A stretch of 64,000 nucleotides of DNA from NCBI RefSeq assembly GCF_021353235.1, contig NZ_JAJTWT010000002.1:682001-746000 (forward strand), read 5' to 3'. Under the pieces are notes generated by a model. It had not been told where the DNA came from, made no database searches, and saw only the letters and a list, made by a program, of their open reading frames with translations. How positions within the stretch are numbered: the stretch's first letter is position 1; every line of letters starts with the position of its first letter. Source of the stretch: Pelomonas caseinilytica (GTDB taxonomy: Bacteria; Pseudomonadota; Gammaproteobacteria; Burkholderiales; Burkholderiaceae_C). Positions 38,934-51,389 of the stretch are shown here, in pieces. Position numbers and translations under genes: made by a program.

Positions 38934-41231
38934 TCAGGCGCCGCTGTCATCGGCTTCCAGCGGCGCCAGCAGCAGATGCAGTTCGGGCGCGCTGAACTTG
39001 CCCAACGCCGAGCCGTCGTCACGGCCCAGCAGGCCGTCTGCCAGGGCCCGCTTGCGAGCCTGCAGTTCCAGCATGCGCTCCTCGATGCTGCCCTGGGCCA
39101 CGAGCTGGTAGGCGAATACCGGCTGGCTCTGGCCGATGCGGTGGGCGCGGGCGCTGGCCTGGCTCTGCACGGCCGGGTTCCACCAGGGATCGAGGTGGAT
39201 GACGGTGTCGGCGGCGGTCAGGTTCAGGCCCACGCCGCCGGCCTTGAGGCTGGCCAGCAGCAGCGGCACCTCGCGCGCCTGGAAGCGCCGCACCAGATCC
39301 CCCCGCTGGCCGGCGGGCGTCTGGCCGGTGAGGCGCAGGTGGGCCAGGCCCAGGCCGTCCAGCGCCTCGGCGACGAGGTCGAGCATGGCGGTGAACTGCG
39401 AGAACACCAGCACGCGCCGGCCCTGGGCGACGAAGTCCGGCAGGTGCTCCGTCAGCCATTCGAGCTTGGCGCTGTGCACGCCGGCCGGCAGCTGCACGCC
39501 CTTGAGCAGGCGCGGGTCGCCGCAGACCTGGCGCAGCTTGAGCATGGCGTCGAGCACGCCGATGAGGCTGGTGGCGCTGAAGCCGTCGCGCGCCAGGATG
39601 CGCCTGACCATGTGGTCAGCAGCCACGCGCACGCTCTCGTACAGCTGCTTCTGGGCGCCGCCCAGCGGCACGCGCTGCACCAGCTCGGTCAGCGGCGGCA
39701 GCTCGGCCGCCACCTCGGCCTTCATGCGCCTGAGGATGAAGGGGCGCACGCGCGCGGCCAGCAGCCGCGCGCGCGGGCCGTCGCGGTTGACCTCGATGGG
39801 CTTGCGCCAGTGGCGGGCGAAGGTTCGCGCATCGCCGAGGAAGCCGGGCATCAGCAGATCGAACAGCGCCCAGAGCTCGCCGAGGTGGTTCTCCAGCGGC
39901 GTGCCCGTGAGGGCCAGGCGATGGCGGCAATCGAGGCGGCGAAGCGCCCGCGCCGCGCGGGCGTGGGCGTTCTTGACGGCCTGGGCCTCGTCCAGGATCA
40001 GCAGGTGCCAGGGCCGGGCCGAGAGCAGGCGCAGGTCGCGCCAGACCAGGGCGTAGGTGGTCAGCACGATGTCGGCGTTCGCGAGATCGGCGCCGGCCCC
40101 TTGCCTGCCTTCCCGCCCGGCGCCGTGCCAGGTCAGCACGCTCAGGCCCGGCGCGATGCGTGCGGCCTCCTGCCGCCAGTTGAAGAGCAGCGAGGTCGGC
40201 ACGACGACGAGGGCCGGCCGGTCCAGCCGGCCCGCCTGCTTCTCGACCCAGACGTGGGCCAGGGCCTGGGCCGTCTTGCCCAGGCCCATGTCGTCGGCCA
40301 GGATGCCCGCGAGGCCCTGTTCGCGCAGGTATTGCAGCCAGGCGAGGCCCTGTAGCTGGTAGGGCCGCAGTTCGAGGCCGAGGCCCGGCGGCGGCGGCAC
40401 CGGCGCGGGTGGCCCTTGCTCGAGCAGGCGCCGGGCCAGGGCCCTGAGGCCGGCGTCGCCGTGGATCTGCCAGCGGCCCCGGCCCTGGTCTTCGATGCAG
40501 CGCAGCCGGGCGGCGTCCCAGGCGTCCAGGCGAAGGGGCTCGCCTTTGTCGAGCTGGGCCGGCTTGAGCAGGTCCAGCAGGGCCAGCATGATGGCCTTGA
40601 GCGGCGCAGCCGGCGTGTGGAAGCGTCGCCCTCCCGGCGCGCGCAGGGCGATGACGGCCTCGTCGTCGATGGCGGCCACGGCGACCGCGTCCAGCCAGCG
40701 CTTGTCGCGGCGCAGCAGGTTGGCGATGAGGGGGGCGAGGTCGATGCGCTCGCCGTCGACTTCGATGCCCAGGCTGACCAGCCAGGCGCCCTGGCGGCGG
40801 TCCAGGCCCAGGCCTTCGACGCGGCGGCTCGGCCGGGCCGCCCCGGGCTCCTCGGGCGCCAGGTCGAGCTGCCAGCCGCTGACGAAGCGGCTGTGGTGGG
40901 CGAAGCCCGGCTCGATGGCGACCTGCCAGCCCCGCGCCTGCAGTTCGGGCAGCTTGTCGGCCTGGAAGTCGCCGAAGAACTCCTCCTGAGGCAGCGTCCA
41001 GAGCGAGCCGCCCAGCGTTGCGGGCTCGCCCCGCCACTGCAGCAGGGCCGGGTCCAGGCGCACCAGGCCGAACTGCTGCAGTGTCTGCTCGGTGGCGGCG
41101 TCAGGAAGATCGAGCACGGCCACCGTCACGGGCTCGCCGCGCGCGCCGAGGGGGCCTCGAGGCCGCAGGCCGAGCAGGCCATCGCCGCGTGTCAGCGTGC
41201 GCAGCCGGAGATGGGGAGGTGCCGAGGACAT
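38934..41231 (-). CDS. SNF2-family helicase-like ATPase
   Basis: DNA translocase of the SNF2/Rad54-like family, 765 residues. Motif I is ILADDMGLGKTAQALAHVWV, motif Ia PTSLLFNW, motif II ILDEAQAVKN (a DEAQ form), motif III LTGTPLENHLGELWALFDLL, then the C-terminal lobe with VFSQFTAMLDL, TGQTPAGQRGDLVRRFQ, LKAGGVGLNLTAADTVI and ARAHRIGQSQPV. The first 280 residues are family-specific and of unknown role. It stands alone and converges on cbbA. No link to autotrophy is evident. Confidence 0.93.
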   Translation of the reverse strand: MSSAPPHLRLRTLTRGDGLLGLRPRGPLGARGEPVTVAVLDLPDAATEQTLQQFGLVRLDPALLQWRGEPATLGGSLWTLPQEEFFGDFQADKLPELQARGWQVAIEPGFAHHSRFVSGWQLDLAPEEPGAARPSRRVEGLGLDRRQGAWLVSLGIEVDGERIDLAPLIANLLRRDKRWLDAVAVAAIDDEAVIALRAPGGRRFHTPAAPLKAIMLALLDLLKPAQLDKGEPLRLDAWDAARLRCIEDQGRGRWQIHGDAGLRALARRLLEQGPPAPVPPPPGLGLELRPYQLQGLAWLQYLREQGLAGILADDMGLGKTAQALAHVWVEKQAGRLDRPALVVVPTSLLFNWRQEAARIAPGLSVLTWHGAGREGRQGAGADLANADIVLTTYALVWRDLRLLSARPWHLLILDEAQAVKNAHARAARALRRLDCRHRLALTGTPLENHLGELWALFDLLMPGFLGDARTFARHWRKPIEVNRDGPRARLLAARVRPFILRRMKAEVAAELPPLTELVQRVPLGGAQKQLYESVRVAADHMVRRILARDGFSATSLIGVLDAMLKLRQVCGDPRLLKGVQLPAGVHSAKLEWLTEHLPDFVAQGRRVLVFSQFTAMLDLVAEALDGLGLAHLRLTGQTPAGQRGDLVRRFQAREVPLLLASLKAGGVGLNLTAADTVIHLDPWWNPAVQSQASARAHRIGQSQPVFAYQLVAQGSIEERMLELQARKRALADGLLGRDDGSALGKFSAPELHLLLAPLEADDSGA

Positions 41232-41273
41232 CGCGACAGTCTCGCAGCCCGCGAGACCGGCGCGAGGCTCGCC

Positions 41274-41912
41274 TCAGGCGAGGACCGACTTGATGTGGCC
41301 GGCGATGGCGTCGTCCTGGCAGTTCGTGAAGAACAGCTCCTGGAACTTCTCGCCCGAGACGACGGCCTTGAGGAGCTCGGGGTCGACGCTCTTGAGCACC
41401 GTCAGCATGTCCTTGCAGGAGGCGGCCTTGAGGTCCTTCAGGATGCCGCGGTTCCTGGCCATGATGGCGGCGCGCTCCTTGGGGTAGCCGGCACCGCGCT
41501 CGTGCTCGAAGAGCTTGCGGTAGCAGTCCTGCAGGTTGAGCTCCGCCGCCCAGCCGAAGCCCTTGGCATAGGGCATGGACAGGCAGTTGCCGTCGTTGAT
41601 CTGGCCGAACAGGAAGGCGTCGGTCGGGTCGATGACCAGGCCGCAGAAGACGCCCGGCATGCTGTTGCAGGCCAGCATGGACCCCATGCCCGTGCCGCAG
41701 CCGGTGACGACGAAGTCCGCCGCGCGGCTGTTGAGCAGGATGCCGGCCAGCAGGCCGTTCATGACGTAGGTGAGCGAGGCCTTGTCCTCGGGCGTGTACA
41801 TGCCGTAGTGGTGGACGCTGTGGCCCAGGGGCTCGGCGACGGTCTTGAGGGCGTTGTGGACGATCTCGGACTTGGCGGCCTGGCTGTTCTCGATGATGAG
41901 GGCGATCTTCAT
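41274..41912 (-). CDS. RpiB/LacAB-family sugar-phosphate isomerase
   Basis: Protein of 212 residues related to ribose-5-phosphate isomerase B. The family core is MKIALIIENSQAAKS, ADFVVTGCGTGMGSMLACN and GVFCGLVIDPTDAFLFGQIN (about 60-115). It is about 60 residues longer than classic RpiB, the extra part forming a helical C-terminus (AAIMARNRGILKDLKA onward). The frame opens upstream, but ATG 41912 matches the family start. As a pentose-phosphate isomerase it could complement the Calvin cycle genes, but it is not in that operon. Confidence 0.85.
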   Translation of the reverse strand: MKIALIIENSQAAKSEIVHNALKTVAEPLGHSVHHYGMYTPEDKASLTYVMNGLLAGILLNSRAADFVVTGCGTGMGSMLACNSMPGVFCGLVIDPTDAFLFGQINDGNCLSMPYAKGFGWAAELNLQDCYRKLFEHERGAGYPKERAAIMARNRGILKDLKAASCKDMLTVLKSVDPELLKAVVSGEKFQELFFTNCQDDAIAGHIKSVLA

Positions 41913-42170
41913 GGCGGGTGGCTTTCGGGGCGGAGCTGGAGAGGGCGAAGGGCCGGGCGCCCGGGCCCAGAGGGGCTTCCGGCGCAGGCCGTCATGCCAG
42001 GGACGTACCGCCCTTTCCGGGCGCCGGACGGCATGGTCCGGACGGCCGCCTGGCCAACCGCGCACCCGGTGGGGGTGCAGACGCTGCCGCGATTGTGCAC
42101 GTTTCCGGAACGGCGTTTCAGAAACCCACCCAATCCCGAGGGAAGCGCGGGGTCGTCACCCCGGCTGGGC

Positions 42171-42608
42171 TCAGTCGCCCTCGCCGCCCAGCGGCTTGAG
42201 CTGCCGCCCCGCCGGCAAGGCTCGCAGGTACTTGAAGGTGCCCGTGGCATGGGCGCAGAGCCTGTCGCCCGCGCCGAACACCGAGCCCTCGCAGAAGGCC
42301 ATGGTGGTGGAGCGGTGCAGCAGCCGGCCGACGGCCCGCAGCTCGCCCTCGCCGGGGCGCATGAAGCTGGTCTTCATCTCCACCGTGACGACACCGGGGC
42401 CGAGGTCGGGCAGGTGGAGGTTGACGCTGCGCGCCGCGTGCGCCATGGCCACGTCCAGCAGCGTCATGACGACGCCGCCGTGAGCCACGCGCCAGGAGTT
42501 GAGGTGCTGCTCGCTGACCGTCAGGCGCAGCTCGGCCTCGCCATCGCCGATGGCATGCAGCGTGAAGCCCAACTGCTCGACGAAGGGGATGTGGACCGGA
42601 AAGTCCAT
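42171..42608 (-). CDS. PaaI-like hotdog acyl-CoA thioesterase
   Basis: Hotdog-fold thioesterase of about 145 residues. AHGGVVMTLLDVAMAHAA (about 51-68) is the catalytic helix region of the PaaI/YbgC-type hotdog fold, followed by VVTVEMKTSFMRPGEGEL. The upstream frame is longer, but ATG 42608 gives the normal family N-terminus (MDFPVHIPFVEQLGF). It is the last gene of the beta-oxidation cluster, starting seven bases after the SDR stop. Followed by 258 bases of non-coding DNA with a GCACCC-N5-GGGTGC hairpin and no other feature recognised. Confidence 0.85.
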   Translation of the reverse strand: MDFPVHIPFVEQLGFTLHAIGDGEAELRLTVSEQHLNSWRVAHGGVVMTLLDVAMAHAARSVNLHLPDLGPGVVTVEMKTSFMRPGEGELRAVGRLLHRSTTMAFCEGSVFGAGDRLCAHATGTFKYLRALPAGRQLKPLGGEGD

Positions 42609-42615
42609 CTCGCGC

Positions 42616-43407
42616 TCAGTTGCCGTGGACGGCGCTGACGCCACCGTCGATGGCGAGAACCTGGCCGGTGATGTGCTTGCCGGCCCGCGACGCGAACAGC
42701 AGGGCCGCGCCCTTGAGGTCGTCGTCGTCGCCGAGGCGGTTCAGCGGCGCGTGGGCCGCCATCTTGTCGGCGCCCACGGTGGCGAGCAGGCCCTTGGTCA
42801 TCTTGCTCGGGAAGAAGCCCGGCGCCAACGCGTTGACGGTGATGCCGTAGGCGCCCCACTCGCCGGCCAGGGCACGCGTGAAGTTCACGGCGGCGCCCTT
42901 GCTGGTGTTGTAGGCGATGGTCTTCATCGCGCCGGAGTTGCCGGACAGGCCGGCGATGGAGGCCACGTTGATGATGCGGCCCGAGCGCCTGGGGATCATG
43001 CTGGCCTGGGCCACCGCCTGGGCGAAGACGAAGAGGCTGCGGATGTTGAGGTCCATGACCTTGTCCCAGGCCTCCAGCGGATGCTCCTCGGCCGGCGCGC
43101 CCCACGTGGCGCCCGCGTTGTTGACGAGGATGTCGATCTGGCCCAGGCGCTCCATGGTCTCGGCGACGACGCGGCGCGCCTCCTCGGGCCGGGCGGCGTC
43201 GGCCGCGATCCAGCGGGCATCGATGCCGCGGTCCTGCAGGTGGGCGGCGGCCTCTTCGAGGTCGGCGGCCTTGCGCGAGGTCAGCATGATCTTGGCGCCC
43301 GCCTCGCCGAGGGCTTCGGCGATCTGCAGGCCCAGGCCGCGCGAGCCACCGGTGACCAGGGCCACCTGGCCGCTGAGGTCGAAGAGGTCTTGGACTTTGG
43401 TGCTCAT
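42616..43407 (-). CDS. SDR-family oxidoreductase (FabG-like)
   Basis: NAD(P)-dependent short-chain dehydrogenase of 263 residues, probably acting on 3-hydroxy/3-oxoacyl thioesters given its neighbours. The cofactor site is TGGSRGLGLQIAEALG (about 19-34), with NNAGATWG, the catalytic Ser in NVASIAG and Tyr-x3-Lys in YNTSKG (about 168-173). The C-terminus shows ITGQVLAIDGG. Lies between the acyl-CoA dehydrogenase and the thioesterase genes. Confidence 0.88.
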   Translation of the reverse strand: MSTKVQDLFDLSGQVALVTGGSRGLGLQIAEALGEAGAKIMLTSRKAADLEEAAAHLQDRGIDARWIAADAARPEEARRVVAETMERLGQIDILVNNAGATWGAPAEEHPLEAWDKVMDLNIRSLFVFAQAVAQASMIPRRSGRIINVASIAGLSGNSGAMKTIAYNTSKGAAVNFTRALAGEWGAYGITVNALAPGFFPSKMTKGLLATVGADKMAAHAPLNRLGDDDDLKGAALLFASRAGKHITGQVLAIDGGVSAVHGN

Positions 43408-43424
43408 CGTGGTGTCTCCTGTGT

Positions 43425-45221
<1,797 letters not shown>

Positions 45222-45263
45222 GCGGGCCACCGTTGAAGAAGAAAGCCGCGCCGTGCGGCGGTG

Positions 45264-45689
45264 TCAGTCCTGGGCCAGGCGGACGATGGTGCCCTGGGCC
45301 AGGGCGCAGAGCTTCTCGGCCCCGTCTTTGACGGCATAGACCTCGCAGCGGCAGACCGCCTGGGTCTTGCTGACGGCCTGGGCCTCGGCGCGGGCGATGA
45401 GGCGCTCGCCCACCGCCGGGCGCACGTAGTTGATCTTGAACTCCGACGTGACGACGGGCACCTGCATGGCGGTGCCACCGGCGTAGGTGAGCGCGTTGTC
45501 GGCCAGGTAGCTGACGACGCCGCCGTGGGCGAAGCCGTTCTGCTGCAGCAGGTCGTCCCGCAGCGGCAATTGCAGCTCGACCTGGCCGGGCGCGAGCGCG
45601 GCGAGCTCGGCGCCCAGCAGCCGGCTGAAGGCCTGCTGGGCCAGGACCTCGCGGCCCATCTGCAGGAAGACCTCTGGAGAAACGGCCAT
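45264..45689 (-). CDS. PaaI-family thioesterase (second hotdog protein)
   Basis: Hotdog thioesterase of 141 residues. The signature NGFAHGGVVSYLADNALTYA (about residues 51-70) contains the catalytic Asn/Gly/Asp region, followed by VVTSEFKINYVRPAVGERL. ATG 45689 is chosen for the natural family start (MAVSPEVFLQMGREVL). It directly follows the thiolase gene (four bases) and differs in sequence from the other thioesterase of the cluster. Probably releases free acids from dead-end acyl-CoA intermediates. Confidence 0.87.
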   Translation of the reverse strand: MAVSPEVFLQMGREVLAQQAFSRLLGAELAALAPGQVELQLPLRDDLLQQNGFAHGGVVSYLADNALTYAGGTAMQVPVVTSEFKINYVRPAVGERLIARAEAQAVSKTQAVCRCEVYAVKDGAEKLCALAQGTIVRLAQD

Positions 45690-45693
45690 CGCC

Positions 45694-46869
45694 TTACAGC
45701 ACTTCGAAGACGCCCGCGGCGCCCATGCCGCCACCGATGCACATGGTCACGCAGACGCGCTTGGCGCCGCGGCGCTTGCCTTCGATGAGGGCATGGCCCG
45801 TCAGGCGCTGGCCGGACACGCCGTAGGGGTGGCCGATGGCGATGGCGCCACCGTTGACGTTCAGGCGGTCCATGGGGATGCCCAGCACGTCGGCGCAGTA
45901 CAGCACCTGCACGGCGAAAGCCTCGTTCAGTTCCCACAGGTCGATGTCGGCCACGGTGAGGCCGAGCTTCTTGAGCACCTTGGGCACGGCGAACACCGGG
46001 CCGATGCCCATCTCGTCGGGCTCGCAGCCGGCCACGGCGAAGCCGAGGAAGCGGCCCAGCGGCTTGAGGTTGTGCGTGGAGGCGTAGTGTTCGCTGACGA
46101 CGGCGCAGGCGCCCGCGCCGTCGCTGAACTGGCTGGCATTGCCCGCCGTGACGACGCCGCCCGGCAGGGCCGTGCGGATGTCCTTGATGCCCTCGTAGGT
46201 CGTGCCCTCGCGCAGGCCCTCGTCGGCACTGACGGTGACCTTGCGGGTCACCAGGCCCATGACCTTGTCGACGGCGCCCATGGTCACGGTGATGGGCGCC
46301 ATCTCCTCGTTGAAGAGGCCCGCCGCCTGCGCCGCACAGGCCTTTTGCTGGCTGCCGGCGCCGTAATGGTCCATGCGCTCCTTGGAGATGTTGTAGCGCT
46401 TGGCCACGTTCTCGGCGGTCTGCAGCATGCTCCAGTAGATCTCGGGCTTGTTGCGGTTCAGCCAGGTGTCCTCCAGCATGTGCTGGTTCATCTCCTGCTG
46501 CACGCACGAGATGCTCTCGACGCCGCCGGCCACGTAGACCTCGCCCTCGCCGGCGATGATGCGCTGGGACGCCAGGGCGATGGTCTGCAGGCCGCTGGAG
46601 CAGAAGCGGTTCACCGTCATGCCGCTCACCGACACGGGCAGGCCGGCGCTCAGCGCGATCTGGCGGGCGATGTTGGCGCCCGTCGCGCCCTCTGGATTGG
46701 CGCAGCCCATCAGCACGTCCTCGACGGCACCGCCTTCGATGCCGGCGCGCTCCAGGGCCGCCTTGACGACGTGGCCGCCCAGCGTCGCGCCATGGGTCAT
46801 GTTGAACGAACCCTTCCAGCTCTTGGCGAGCGGGGTGCGGGCGGTGGAGACGATCAATGCGTTGCTCAT
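45694..46869 (-). CDS. Acetyl-CoA acyltransferase (thiolase)
   Basis: Thiolase of 391 residues cleaving 3-ketoacyl-CoA. The nucleophile Cys is in [15 protein letters not shown] (about 86-100), the His in [20 protein letters not shown], and the second Cys in [17 protein letters not shown]. Full length. ATG 46869 is chosen over an upstream extension that runs into repeat sequence. The spacer before it is filled by inverted-repeat copy A. Confidence 0.93.
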   Translation of the reverse strand: MSNALIVSTARTPLAKSWKGSFNMTHGATLGGHVVKAALERAGIEGGAVEDVLMGCANPEGATGANIARQIALSAGLPVSVSGMTVNRFCSSGLQTIALASQRIIAGEGEVYVAGGVESISCVQQEMNQHMLEDTWLNRNKPEIYWSMLQTAENVAKRYNISKERMDHYGAGSQQKACAAQAAGLFNEEMAPITVTMGAVDKVMGLVTRKVTVSADEGLREGTTYEGIKDIRTALPGGVVTAGNASQFSDGAGACAVVSEHYASTHNLKPLGRFLGFAVAGCEPDEMGIGPVFAVPKVLKKLGLTVADIDLWELNEAFAVQVLYCADVLGIPMDRLNVNGGAIAIGHPYGVSGQRLTGHALIEGKRRGAKRVCVTMCIGGGMGAAGVFEVL

Positions 46870-46891
46870 CTTGGAATCCTTAAGTTCGAAC

Positions 46892-46976
46892 AAAGCCACC
46901 GAGGCACGCTGACACAGAGAAGCTCTGTGAACTCAATGCATTCCCTCTGTGTCTCTGTGCCTCTGTGGCTGTGTTG
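46892..46976. repeat. Inverted-repeat element, copy A
   Basis: Right arm CCCTCTGTGTCTCTGTGC...GGCTGTGTTG (46943-46976) pairs imperfectly with the left arm (46892-46923) around a 19-base loop. One of five related copies in the window. It fills the thiolase-fadB spacer; its left arm has diverged most of the five. Confidence 0.85.
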
Positions 46977-46987
46977 CTGGGCCCGGG

Positions 46988-49081
<2,094 letters not shown>

Positions 49082-49132
49082 GGGCACGACCTCGGTTGGC
49101 GGGCCGCGCCGCGTCTCCTGCAGCCGGCCCGA

Positions 49133-49152
49133 AATAGAACGACCGTTCGATT
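49133..49152 (-). promoter_or_regulatory. TetR-type operator before the beta-oxidation cluster
   Basis: AAT-N3-AACG-AC-CGTT-N3-ATT: AACG/CGTT and AAT/ATT arms are symmetric around 49142/49143. AACG-N2-CGTT palindromes are common targets of TetR-family regulators of fatty-acid degradation in Proteobacteria. It lies about 52 bases before the fadB start, a good place for repression. No regulator gene is adjacent. Confidence 0.5.
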
Positions 49153-49229
49153 CTAGGCAGCCGCCCTGGCGCCGCCTTGTCCCGGCAGTGACAAGGCCGC
49201 TTCCCCGGCCTCACCGGTCTTGCAGCGCC

Positions 49230-49601
49230 TCACTCGCCTCGCTTGAGCACCACCGTGTCGCGGAAGCCGTCCGGCCTGGCCGGCGGCGCGGCCGGAGCGA
49301 GCCTGGCCTCGGCATACAGGCGGGCCGCCTCGGCGGCATCGGGTTGGGCGGCCGGCGCGGGGGCCGGGCGGGGCGGACGCACCACCAGCCGCAGTTCATG
49401 GCATTCGCGCTGCAGCTGCTCGATCTGCTTGCGGGCCTGCGTGATCTGCAGCATGAGCTGCTGGCGAGCCTGCTCGCCGGCCACGGCGCGGGACTGCTCC
49501 AGCTTGAGCCGGCGTCCGATCCAGGCATACACGGCCACCGCCGCCACGCCGGCACCCGCCACGAAGCCGCCCAGCAGTTGCATCGTCAGGCCGTTGTCCA
49601 T
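49230..49601 (-). CDS. Small membrane-anchored coiled-coil protein, unknown function
   Basis: Protein of 123 residues not recognised as a named family. It has one N-terminal hydrophobic segment (about residues 8-28), then a charged coiled-coil-like region (RRLKLEQSRAVAGEQARQQL to about 72), a Pro/Ala-rich linker with RPPRPAPAPAA, and ends in DTVVLKRGE. A strong GGGAGGT precedes the ATG at 49601. It stands alone between the fadB promoter region and the divergent vanZ-like gene. The layout suggests a bitopic inner-membrane protein with a cytoplasmic domain. Confidence 0.7.
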   Translation of the reverse strand: MDNGLTMQLLGGFVAGAGVAAVAVYAWIGRRLKLEQSRAVAGEQARQQLMLQITQARKQIEQLQRECHELRLVVRPPRPAPAPAAQPDAAEAARLYAEARLAPAAPPARPDGFRDTVVLKRGE

Positions 49602-49740
49602 GCGCACCTCCCGTCGTCGGCTGGATGATTTGTTTGCCAAATGTATCGGCGGCCGGCCGCTGCGGAAGGGCTTCGTCGTGCGGCACTGACAGGGTTTCCA
49701 CGGGCAGCGGCGGCGCGGCCCCGCCACAATGCGGCCCGCC

Positions 49741-50130
49741 ATGCCTCGCTTCATCCTGCACTTCTGCGCCGCGCCCGAACGCCGCGTCCTGTGGCGACTG
49801 CTGCTCGCCGCCCTGCTCATCGTCATCACCTGGCTGGCCCTGGTGCCGGCGCCGCCGCGCACTCTCACCACCGGCTGGGACAAGTCCAACCACGCCCTCG
49901 CCTTCGCCTCGCTGGCCTTCACCGCGGTGTGGGCCTTGTGGCAACAGCCGCGCCACTGGCTACGGTTGGTGCTGGCCCTCGTGGCCTATGGCATCGCCAT
50001 CGAGATCGCGCAGAGCTTCCTGCCGCCACGGGAGGCCGACTGGCACGACGTCGTCGCCGATTCCGTGGGCATCGCCCTCGGCCTGCTCGTGGCCTGGCCC
50101 ATCGCGAGCCGCGCGGCGCGGCGCGGCTGA
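49741..50130 (+). CDS. VanZ-like family membrane protein
   Basis: Small integral membrane protein of 129 residues. Four hydrophobic segments occur (about 15-36, 50-66, 74-92, 103-121). WDKSNHALAFASLAF and EIAQSFLPPREADWHDVVAD are the VanZ-family signatures with conserved Asp, His and Glu. Function in non-resistant bacteria is unknown; related to teicoplanin-resistance VanZ only by fold. ATG 49729 in the same frame is an alternative start; the segment CCACAAT just before it looks like a -10 box, which favours 49741. Confidence 0.8.
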   Translation: MPRFILHFCAAPERRVLWRLLLAALLIVITWLALVPAPPRTLTTGWDKSNHALAFASLAFTAVWALWQQPRHWLRLVLALVAYGIAIEIAQSFLPPREADWHDVVADSVGIALGLLVAWPIASRAARRG

Positions 50131-50246
50131 CACGCCGGCAAGGGGCGCGCCCGCCCAGGCGCTCCGGCGCACATCGGAGCCGTCCTACAGCCCGGCGCCG
50201 CGCACTGACATACCGTTGGCAGCAGACTGCGCTACGGTTGCCCCCC

Positions 50247-51389
50247 ATGCCGAACGACCTGCTCCGCGCCACCCGCGCCCGCTCGCTGCAATTGGCCGCG
50301 CCGCTGTCCGACGAGGACGCGCAACTGCAGTCCATGCCCGACGCCAGCCCCGCCAAATGGCATCTGGCCCACACCACGTGGTTCTTCGAGACCCTGGTGC
50401 TGGCGCCCTACCTGCCTGACTACCGCCTCTTCGACGAGCGCTGGCCGCGCCTGTTCAACTCCTATTACGAGAGCCTCGGGCCGCGGCATGCGAGGCCGCA
50501 GCGCGGCCTGTTGAGCCGGCCGTCGATGGCCGAGGTGCGGGCCTACCGCGCCCACGTCGACGCGGCCCTGGCCGACCTGCTGCCGGTGGCCTCGGCCGAA
50601 GCCCGCGGCCTGATCGAGCTGGGCTGCCATCACGAGCAGCAGCACCAGGAGCTGCTGTTGACCGACATCCTGCACGCCTTCTCGTGCAACCCGCTGCTGC
50701 CGGCCTACGACGCAACCCCGCCCGCGCCCACGCAGGCGCCGGCCCAGGAATGGCTTGAGCATCCCGGCGGCATCGTCGACATCGGCCACGCGGGCGCCGG
50801 CTTCGCCTTCGACAACGAAGGGCCTCGCCACCGCGTACTGATCGAGCCCTTCGAGATCGCCAGCCGCCTCGTCACCTGCGGCGAGTACGCAGACTTCGTC
50901 GAATCAGGCGGTTATCGAGAGCCGCTGCTGTGGCTCTCGGACGGCTGGGCCCTGGCCCAGGCCCAGGGCTGGCAGCGGCCGGCCTACTGGCTGGAGGATG
51001 GCCGCGTCTTCGGCCTGCACGGCGCCCAGGCCATGGACCGGGACGCGCCCGTCATGCAGCTGAGCTTCTACGAGGCCTGCGCCTATGCCGAGTGGGCCGG
51101 CGCGCGGTTGCCGACCGAGTTCGAGTGGGAGGCGGCATGCGGCTTGCCCGGCTTCGCCCAGGCCGCCGACCAGGCCTGGCAATGGACCCGCTCCGCCTAT
51201 TCGCCCTATCCCGGCTTCAAGCCGGCGCCCGGCGCGGTCGGCGAATACAACGGCAAGTTCATGGTCGGCCAGCAGGTGCTGCGCGGCGGCAGCCTCGCGA
51301 CTCCGCCCGGCCATGCGCGGCCGACCTATCGCAATTTCTTTCCGCCGGCCGCGCGCTGGCAGTTCAGTGGAGTGAGGCTCGCACGATGA
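50247..51389 (+). CDS. egtB: Ergothioneine biosynthesis sulfoxide synthase EgtB
   Basis: Iron(II) enzyme joining hercynine with a thiol (gamma-glutamylcysteine or cysteine) and O2. The 380-residue protein has a DinB-like N-terminal domain with AHTTWFFET and GCHHEQQHQELLLTDIL, whose histidines bind iron. The C-terminal FGE-sulfatase-type domain shows RLPTEFEWEAAC, WQWTRSAYSPYPGF and FMVGQQVLRGGS. ATG 50247 gives the family-type start MPNDLLRATRARSL. It overlaps egtD by ATGA. No egtA or egtC is nearby. Confidence 0.94.
   Translation: MPNDLLRATRARSLQLAAPLSDEDAQLQSMPDASPAKWHLAHTTWFFETLVLAPYLPDYRLFDERWPRLFNSYYESLGPRHARPQRGLLSRPSMAEVRAYRAHVDAALADLLPVASAEARGLIELGCHHEQQHQELLLTDILHAFSCNPLLPAYDATPPAPTQAPAQEWLEHPGGIVDIGHAGAGFAFDNEGPRHRVLIEPFEIASRLVTCGEYADFVESGGYREPLLWLSDGWALAQAQGWQRPAYWLEDGRVFGLHGAQAMDRDAPVMQLSFYEACAYAEWAGARLPTEFEWEAACGLPGFAQAADQAWQWTRSAYSPYPGFKPAPGAVGEYNGKFMVGQQVLRGGSLATPPGHARPTYRNFFPPAARWQFSGVRLAR

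Noticed and set aside
41913-42170. Promoter or PsrA-like box before the RpiB-like gene
   Set aside because: GGAAC-N3-GTTTC and CACAAT elements are present, but spacing and mismatches do not give a convincing promoter or operator.
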